DNA from: an uncultured delta proteobacterium
Lineage (GTDB): Bacteria; UBA10199; GCA-002796325; 1-14-0-20-49-13
Assembly: GCA_903868375.1 (NCBI GenBank)
Contig: CAIPVD010000151.1
Location: forward strand, 1-11,349
Direction: 5' to 3'
Length of the DNA: 11,349 nt
In this document: positions 5,918 to 11,349 of the stretch, piece by piece
Numbering within the stretch: position 1 is the first letter of the stretch
Layout: each line of letters opens with the position of its first letter
Made by a program: the position numbers and the translations under genes
The notes under the pieces: generated by a model
Seen by the model: only the letters and a program-made list of their open reading frames with translations
Told to the model about the DNA's origin: nothing
Databases searched by the model: none

Positions 5918-7129
5918 AAGACTGTGGGGAGAGGTCGCGGCATGTTTGATGCTATTGCGCGCCTGCCGAACGTCAATCTACAAGCACTTCCCGAGGACGT
6001 CAGACGGTTGGCGGAAGCTCACAGGGCTGGCGATGCCGAAGCCGTAAAAGAATTTACAGCCATGGTTCACGATTATGGAGAACATGTATTTAGTGCCTTA
6101 AATTCCCAAAACGAAGAAGACTACAAGGTATTACTTCAGCATGTCCCGTTTGATAGATTATGGGCCGGGGATTTGCGTGATCTTGCGTGTTCACACCATG
6201 CCTCTTCAGCGATAAGAATATGCACGGCTCTTGCGCAAGAGCACATCGAATTTATGGCTTATCTTGCAGAGCAAGCCTCTTTTCCCGGGGGTTCCAATAT
6301 TTCCAGTAACAGTTCGATGTATGGAAAAGAAGAAAAGGATATTCTTCTGCGGGTTATCAGAACCGATGTATCCAAACTGGAAGACGGAGTTGTTGCAAGG
6401 CTTCTAAAATATATTAGGGAAAACCATTCGGACAAACCCTCGGATAAATTCGTTGAAAGCAAACAATTGGCCACATTGCATCGTCTTGCCTTTTTAGCTC
6501 CAGATGCGGTTATTCCTGGACTTGCCAAGGAATTCGATAATGGAAATCCCTTTGCCGGAAAGGTCCTGGCATTCTTGGCAAGGCAGGATGCTCGCCAGGT
6601 GACTAGATATTTTAGGATATCCGCCAAATTAGTTGACGAAATTCGAGGAAACGCATATGGCGCCATTTACGGAGCGGATTATAGCTCTATATTCCTTGCC
6701 GCCTATAGGGGAGAAAGAGAATCCGCGAAGGCGCTGATGGATATTGTTGCTCTGTTTGAAGATCATATGCCGCCTAATATTTTTCGAGTGGTCAATGCCA
6801 TTGAAAGCGGATATCCCGAAGGCGCGTGGCTCAATTTTGTTCATGCGGTTTTAGATGAGGCGGAAAATAATTATCCTCCTGCATTTAATGTCATCAAATG
6901 GTGGGTAGAAATGGCACATGAAGGTGCGGAACAGTTCGTTTACTTTCTAAGAAGGCTCGTGGAAGATAAAAAGAGCGCCTTGGCGGTCAGGACATTGTTC
7001 CTTCTAAATAGGCGCCATGCTTTTGATTCTATTTTAAGAGAGATCCCGCTTGAAAAGCTGGCAAGATCTTCAAAAGGCGATATCAAAAAGTTTGCCGAAT
7101 ATATCCGTGGACTAAAACTTAAGGCATAG
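5684..7129 (+). CDS. Unknown tandem paralog A: conserved N-module plus helical body (481 aa)
   Basis: Not recognised. Residues 1-78 form a Gly/Ala/Pro/Leu-rich, weakly hydrophobic module (MAIGNYALGTMPLGM..., ending FSWNDDKGL) that has no basic start and is not a classical Sec or Tat signal. A short Gly/Arg linker follows (79-90). Residues 100-480 are nearly all helical, with repeated amphipathic helices of Ala/Leu/Lys/Glu type; recurring stretches such as KVLAFLARQDARQVTRYF (293-310) and SAKALMDIVALF (347-358) suggest an alpha-solenoid of HEAT or ARM kind, which is inference. The start is certain: AAGGAG at 5671-5676, seven bases before ATG, and the same start occurs in the paralog. It is the first gene of a two-gene unit; the next starts 21 bases after the stop. 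No catalytic motif, membrane segment or cysteine cluster is visible, so a scaffold or binding role is more likely than enzymatic activity. Confidence 0.85.
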   Translation: MAIGNYALGTMPLGMPSTIFASGIVQAPLAAVGDASTYTAFSLIPHGVGLPALDIPLRAQQFAYSAPDGFSWNDDKGLKTVGRGRGMFDAIARLPNVNLQALPEDVRRLAEAHRAGDAEAVKEFTAMVHDYGEHVFSALNSQNEEDYKVLLQHVPFDRLWAGDLRDLACSHHASSAIRICTALAQEHIEFMAYLAEQASFPGGSNISSNSSMYGKEEKDILLRVIRTDVSKLEDGVVARLLKYIRENHSDKPSDKFVESKQLATLHRLAFLAPDAVIPGLAKEFDNGNPFAGKVLAFLARQDARQVTRYFRISAKLVDEIRGNAYGAIYGADYSSIFLAAYRGERESAKALMDIVALFEDHMPPNIFRVVNAIESGYPEGAWLNFVHAVLDEAENNYPPAFNVIKWWVEMAHEGAEQFVYFLRRLVEDKKSALAVRTLFLLNRRHAFDSILREIPLEKLARSSKGDIKKFAEYIRGLKLKA

Positions 7130-7384
7130 GCTTTAAAGGGAGATAACTTTATGGCAATAGGAAATTATGCACTTGGAACGATGCCGCTTGGAATGGCTTC
7201 CACTATTATAGTGCCGGGCGTGGCACAGGCGCCGCTCGTAGCGGTTGGCGATGCATCGACATATACGACTGTTTCGTTGATTCCGCACGGTGTCGGCCTG
7301 CCAGCTCTCGATATTCCGCTGCGGGCACAGCAGTTCGCCTATTCCGCGCCGGACGGATTTTCATGGAAAGATGATAAAGGCTTG
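7129..7384 (+). repeat. Copy 2 of duplicated leader plus 78-codon N-terminal module
   Basis: This is the counterpart of the copy at 5662-5917. Its GGCT begins on the last base of the stop codon of paralog A, so the duplicated unit abuts that gene exactly. It contains GGGAG (7138-7142) and the ATG at 7151. Confidence 0.85.
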
Positions 7385-8614
7385 CAAGTAATGGGCGCCA
7401 GGAGTGGCGGCAAGTCTGCTCCAACCATAAAACAGCTAGTCGATGCCGCGCTTGCAAAAGGTGGCGATCAAAAAAGCGTTCGCATAGCTGTAAAAGAGTT
7501 AGCAAGAGCACATCGGGCGGGAAACCCCGAAGCTATAACGGAATTTGCAAGAATGCTCGATGCTGGCGAATTTGCATTTTTGGCTTTAGATGCTCGAAGT
7601 GAACAAGACTATTATCTGCTGCTTAAAGAGGTGCCGCTTCAATTATGGTGGGTTGAAGTATTGCATTTGAACCTTGCACATGGTTATAAAGTAGCTGCAG
7701 CGCAGAGATTATGTGCGGCCTTTGTGAAAGAGCATTTTGAACTTGTGCCTCTTTTTGCTGAACGCGCATCTTTTACCGGTTTTGATTGGGTATCGAAGGA
7801 TGGTGTAAGGGATGGAAAAGAGGCCAGGGATATTCTTTTAGAGGTGATCGATGCCGATCAAGGTGAACCGAAAAATGGCGTCGTGGCGAGATTTTTGGAG
7901 TATATCGCCGAAAATCATCCGGAAGAAGATGTAGAACGCCAATTAGCAACGTTGCAAAAGCTCGCCTACTTTCTTCCAGGTAAGGTAATCCCCGCGCTTG
8001 CGAAGGAACTTGACAAAGGAAATGTCCCTGCGGCAAAGGTCCTGGTGGCCTTGGCAAGGCAGGATGCAGCCCAAGTCGGACGTTATTTCAGGATGCAATT
8101 AGAAGAGACTGAACGTGTTCAATGGTTGGCAAGAACTGCTTTAATGAGAGGAAATTTGGAAGCGCTCACAAATGATGCAAATGATGGGAAACGAGAATCT
8201 GCTAAAGTACTGATGGATATCGTCGCCAATTGGCCGACATTTGCCAGGTCTAGAAATGAACTGATAGGTGATGCAGTTAGTGCGCGCAGATCCAAACGTA
8301 ACGAGTGGCAAAATTTTGTTCATGTCGTTTTTGACGAAGCTACGAATGGCTATCCTGCGGCATTCGAGGTCATCAAGGTCTGGATAGAGATATTAAGGCA
8401 TGAACATAAAGCAAAGAGACAGTTTGTTCAATTTCTAATAAGACTGACGATCGATGAACAGAGTTCCTTGGCTGCAGAGGCGTTGCATGATCTATATGAC
8501 GAGCACTTGATCGTTCCCGTCGATCTACATAAGAGCCGGCTTGATAAACTGACCGGATCCATTGCCCCGGACATCAGAAAACTTGCGGAGCTTGTTCGCC
8601 AACTAAAAGGTTAG
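7151..8614 (+). CDS. Unknown tandem paralog B: same N-module, diverged helical body (487 aa)
   Basis: Homologous to paralog A along its whole length. Residues 1-78 match A at 68 positions (counted by eye). The linker after residue 79 differs (GARSGGKSAPTIKQ against GRGRGMFDAIARL). The body is much less alike, perhaps 40-50%, with shared islands: AHRAG (120-124), GVVAR (243-247), RQLATL (263-268), VIPALAKELDKGN (279-291), LARQDA (301-306), GKRESAK followed by LMDIVA, DEA-N-YP, and the C-terminal DIRKLAELVRQLK. It is again a helical repeat-like protein without recognisable active site. It has its own GGGAG ribosome site eight bases before ATG and is most likely co-transcribed with A. The stop TAG lies two bases from the convergent transketolase stop. 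Function unknown; the conserved N-module suggests that both proteins go to the same place or partner while the bodies have specialised. Confidence 0.85.
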   Translation: MAIGNYALGTMPLGMASTIIVPGVAQAPLVAVGDASTYTTVSLIPHGVGLPALDIPLRAQQFAYSAPDGFSWKDDKGLQVMGARSGGKSAPTIKQLVDAALAKGGDQKSVRIAVKELARAHRAGNPEAITEFARMLDAGEFAFLALDARSEQDYYLLLKEVPLQLWWVEVLHLNLAHGYKVAAAQRLCAAFVKEHFELVPLFAERASFTGFDWVSKDGVRDGKEARDILLEVIDADQGEPKNGVVARFLEYIAENHPEEDVERQLATLQKLAYFLPGKVIPALAKELDKGNVPAAKVLVALARQDAAQVGRYFRMQLEETERVQWLARTALMRGNLEALTNDANDGKRESAKVLMDIVANWPTFARSRNELIGDAVSARRSKRNEWQNFVHVVFDEATNGYPAAFEVIKVWIEILRHEHKAKRQFVQFLIRLTIDEQSSLAAEALHDLYDEHLIVPVDLHKSRLDKLTGSIAPDIRKLAELVRQLKG

Positions 8615-8616
8615 CG

Positions 8617-10590
8617 TCATTTTTGTACCAAAGAGAGTGCCTTATTTAGCACCATTTCTGCGTTAAATCCAAGATTCTTCATCGCCGTTTCGCCTGGAGC
8701 AGATGCGCCAAACCGATCGATCCCGCAGATCACTCCTTCATCGCCAACATATTTATGCCAGCAAAGTGTTGCGCCAGCTTCTATCGCCACGCGCTTTTTT
8801 ATGCTGGGCGGCAGCACCTGATCGCGATAGCTCTGTGGCTGCGCTTCAAATAGATCGAACGATGGCATCGATACGACTCGAGCCGGAACGTTGCACGCCT
8901 CAAGCGTTTTCTGTAAACCCAGTGCAAGCGAAACCTCCGAACCCGTTGCGATGATTATTATAACCGGTTTTTCCGTGGCATCGTTCAAGATGTAGGCCCC
9001 TTTTTGCAAGCCTTCTTTAATGGATGGATATAATTTTGGATCGAGCGTTGGCAGCTTTTGCCTCGTTAGCACAAGAGCGGTCGGGCCTTTATTTTCGACC
9101 GCGGCCTTCCAGGCAAGCGCAGTTTCGTTCGCATCGGCGGGCCTTATCAAACTTAAATTTGGCATGGCGCGAAGACTTGTGAGCTGTTCGATCGGTTGAT
9201 GCGTTGGGCCGTCTTCGCCAAGGCCAATGCTATCGTGTGTGAAGATGAATATCGAATGGCATTTCATTAAGGCGGCGAGCCGGATAGCTGGGCGCATATA
9301 ATCGGAGAAGATGAAGAATGTGGCTCCGAACGGCACAACTCCGCCATGAAGCGCCATACCGTTAACTATCGCTCCCATCGCGTGTTCGCGAACGCCGAAA
9401 TGCAGATTGCGTTCGCCCTTGCCGTTCATGTGGGTCTTGGTGGAAGGAGCTAGGTCGGCGGAACCGCCCATTAAGTTGCCTAACGTTTCCGAACTTACAT
9501 TTAGCAATTTGCCGATGGCGTCTCTTGTTGCGATAGATGCCGGCCATTCGATCTCGTTTAGCTCCGTATCCCAATTCTTAGGCAAGATACCTTTCGAATC
9601 GTTATCGAAAAGCATGGCATCGCTTGGAAAATTTTCTCTATACTGCTGGAGCAGCACGTCCCACTTTATTGCGCGCGACATAGCTTCCGTGGATAACGTT
9701 TCGAACCGGCCTCTGGCTTCTTCTGGCACGAAGAATGCTTTGTCATCCGGCCAATCGTAGAATTTTTTCGTTGCAAGAATCGCATCTTTGCCTAGCGGCT
9801 CGCCATGGACGCTTGCCGTGTCGTGCCCTGGGCTGCCAAATCCTATGTGCGTTTGAACCATGATGAGCGACGGCTGATCCTTTTTGTTTCGCGCTTCTTC
9901 TATGGCCTTTTCAATTCCATTTAGGTCGTTGCCGTCGGCAATTTTTTGAACGTGCCAGCCATACGCCTCGAACCGTTTTCCAACGTCTTCCGTGAAGGCA
10001 AGGTTCGTATCTCCTTCGATGGAGATGTGGTTGTTGTCGTAAAGATAGATGAGCTTTCCAAGTTTTAGGTGGCCGGCAAGCGAAGCGGCTTCGGAAGATA
10101 TCCCTTCCATAAGATCGCCGTCGGAAACGATGGCGTATGTGTAATGATCCACTATTGGAAGCTCGGGCTTGTTGAAACGCGTGGCGAGGAAGCGTTCTGC
10201 AATTGCCATTCCTACGCCCATTCCAAAGCCCTGGCCCAGCGGCCCCGTGGTCGCTTCGATCCCGTTCGAAATGTCATATTCCGGATGGCCCGGCGTCTTG
10301 CTTCCGAACTGCCGAAAATTCTTAAGGTCATCTAACGTGATGCCGAACCCGAAAAGATGAAGCATCGAATATAGAAGGGCGGAACCGTGTCCCGCGGAAA
10401 GAACGAATCTGTCGCGGTTCGGCCAGGCTGGGTTCTTATGATTGAATTTTAGGAATTTACTCCAAAGAACGTAAGCCATTGGAGCGGCTCCAAGCGGCAT
10501 ACCGGGATGGCCCGATTTTGCCTTTTCGACGGCATCTATCGAAAGCATTCTTATCGTGTTCACACACAGTTCATCGATATTGGTCTTCAT
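8617..10590 (-). CDS. tkt: Transketolase
   Basis: A full-length 657-residue transketolase, a thiamine-diphosphate enzyme that moves two-carbon ketol units between sugar phosphates in the non-oxidative pentose phosphate pathway (cytoplasm, homodimer). Marks in order: KAKSGHPGMPLGAAP (23-37) with His28; LSAGHGSALLY (64-74); GPLGQGFGMGVGMA (116-129); the diphosphate/metal motif SDGDLMEG (156-163) to DNN (185-187); GHDTASVHGEPLG (255-267); GVREHAMG (399-406) with the thiamine-activating Glu402; HDSIGLGEDGPTHQPIEQL (452-470); RPADANET (483-490). All key residues are present and the length fits the family. It lies 14 bases after the helicase stop on the same strand, so the two are probably co-transcribed. 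The ATG has no visible Shine-Dalgarno sequence. The end is two bases from the stop of the convergent paralog B, with no own terminator seen. Confidence 0.97.
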   Translation of the reverse strand: MKTNIDELCVNTIRMLSIDAVEKAKSGHPGMPLGAAPMAYVLWSKFLKFNHKNPAWPNRDRFVLSAGHGSALLYSMLHLFGFGITLDDLKNFRQFGSKTPGHPEYDISNGIEATTGPLGQGFGMGVGMAIAERFLATRFNKPELPIVDHYTYAIVSDGDLMEGISSEAASLAGHLKLGKLIYLYDNNHISIEGDTNLAFTEDVGKRFEAYGWHVQKIADGNDLNGIEKAIEEARNKKDQPSLIMVQTHIGFGSPGHDTASVHGEPLGKDAILATKKFYDWPDDKAFFVPEEARGRFETLSTEAMSRAIKWDVLLQQYRENFPSDAMLFDNDSKGILPKNWDTELNEIEWPASIATRDAIGKLLNVSSETLGNLMGGSADLAPSTKTHMNGKGERNLHFGVREHAMGAIVNGMALHGGVVPFGATFFIFSDYMRPAIRLAALMKCHSIFIFTHDSIGLGEDGPTHQPIEQLTSLRAMPNLSLIRPADANETALAWKAAVENKGPTALVLTRQKLPTLDPKLYPSIKEGLQKGAYILNDATEKPVIIIIATGSEVSLALGLQKTLEACNVPARVVSMPSFDLFEAQPQSYRDQVLPPSIKKRVAIEAGATLCWHKYVGDEGVICGIDRFGASAPGETAMKNLGFNAEMVLNKALSLVQK

Positions 10591-10604
10591 ATGCGCATTA
10601 ATGT

Positions 10605-11349
10605 TTAATGTCTGATTGAACTTCTTGTTCTGAACGTCCTACCGCCGCGTCCGCCGCCTCGCTTGCCGATGAATCCAACTCTTGGCGCGGCTGCTTTGGT
10701 GAAATTTTCATTTGCCATATCGGGATGCTTTGATATCGGGAGCGTGTTTCTCATTAAACGCTCGATATTTTTCACGTCGCGCCCCTGGTCTGGCGTTGCA
10801 AACGATATTGCGCGCCCTTCTTTTCCGGCGCGGCCCGTTCTGCCGATTCTATGTACGTAATTCTCCGCATCTTCCGGCAGGTCGTAGTTGATGACCAGTT
10901 CTATCCCTTTTACATCGATGCCTCTGGCTGCGATATCCGTTGCGACTAACACGCGGTATCTACCAGATTTGAAACCGTCCAATGCCTCGCGGCGCTGGCC
11001 CAAGCTTCTGTCGGCGTGTATTTCGGCAGCACTATGGTGCAGGTCGCGTATCGCACGAACTATCTTTTTCGCACCGATCTTGGTTCTCGAGAAGAGAAGT
11101 ACCGATCCGTGATATTGCTCCAATATCTTTCCCAAAAGTTTTATCTTTGATTCGCGCCTAACGATGTATAGCTCCTGTTCAACGCCTTCCGCTGCGGTTC
11201 CGGTCGGCGCTATTTCAACGCTGATCGGAAGTTTCATGTATGCGTTGGCAACTTTTACGATCTCTTGCGGCATTGTGGCCGAAAAAAGCATAACCTGCTT
11301 ATCTTTTGGCGTTTGCTGTAAGATGAGGCGGATCTGCGGGGCAAAGCCC
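10605..11349 (-). CDS. rhlE: DEAD-box ATP-dependent RNA helicase, RhlE type (N-terminus outside the window)
   Basis: Only the C-terminal part is present. The frame is open to the window edge, and the first full codons read GFAPQIRLIL, the stretch that follows the DEAD motif in this family, so the ATG at 11291 is internal. Helicase marks seen are SATMP (motif III), the RecA-2 domain with VLLFSRTK and IHADRSLGQRREALDGFKSG, VATDIAARGIDV (motif V), and HRIGRTGRAGKEG (motif VI). The tail is short, basic and Gly/Arg-rich (GKRGGGRGGR), as in RhlE proteins, and probably binds RNA. The protein unwinds short RNA duplexes and is usually linked to ribosome assembly or RNA decay at low temperature. RhlE is the best guess among close DEAD-box groups; the Q motif and DEAD motif are not in view. 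It precedes tkt by 14 bases. Confidence 0.92.
   Translation of the reverse strand, partial: GFAPQIRLILQQTPKDKQVMLFSATMPQEIVKVANAYMKLPISVEIAPTGTAAEGVEQELYIVRRESKIKLLGKILEQYHGSVLLFSRTKIGAKKIVRAIRDLHHSAAEIHADRSLGQRREALDGFKSGRYRVLVATDIAARGIDVKGIELVINYDLPEDAENYVHRIGRTGRAGKEGRAISFATPDQGRDVKNIERLMRNTLPISKHPDMANENFTKAAAPRVGFIGKRGGGRGGRTFRTRSSIRH

Noticed and set aside
1..11349. CRISPR array, insertion sequence, phage integrase, rRNA
   Set aside because: No regularly spaced short repeats, no transposase or integrase motifs, no terminal inverted repeats with target duplications, and no rRNA-like sequence were seen on either strand.

Overview
The window looks like bacterial chromosome. It holds a tRNA-Gln, a lipoprotein with a type II signal peptide, and enzymes of general metabolism. 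The lipoprotein suggests, but does not prove, a diderm (Gram-negative) host. No gene gives a safe phylum. There is no rRNA, CRISPR array, transposase or integrase.

Left part (1-1860): an AT-richer, poorly recognisable stretch around tRNA-Gln(CUG). It holds the tail of an unknown gene cut by the window edge, an unknown 197-residue helical protein, the tRNA with its own promoter and terminator, a strongly structured 155-base segment that may be a small RNA of 6S type, an unknown cysteine-containing 196-residue protein on the minus strand, and a probable broken gene just upstream of it. Two places read as protein only if a one-base frame change is allowed. The zone therefore looks like decaying accessory DNA beside a tRNA gene.

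Middle (1875-5487): a lipoprotein of unknown function has a near-consensus promoter whose expected start site falls on its ATG, so its mRNA may be leaderless. Convergent to it is a minus-strand pair, an AzoR-type flavin NAD(P)H oxidoreductase followed by a GH15 glucoamylase-like enzyme, coupled through a TAATG junction. The stops of the lipoprotein and GH15 genes overlap, and the lipoprotein's terminator lies inside the GH15 gene.

Right-centre (5488-8614): after a divergent control region with a long hairpin come two tandem paralogs of 481 and 487 residues. I recognise neither. Their first 78 residues are almost identical, even at silent sites, while the helical bodies have diverged strongly. 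This is the most interesting part of the window.

Right end (8617-11349): a complete transketolase and, upstream of it on the minus strand, the C-terminal part of a DEAD-box RNA helicase (RhlE type) cut by the window edge. The two are probably co-transcribed. Transketolase ends two bases from the end of the second paralog, with no room for a terminator between them.
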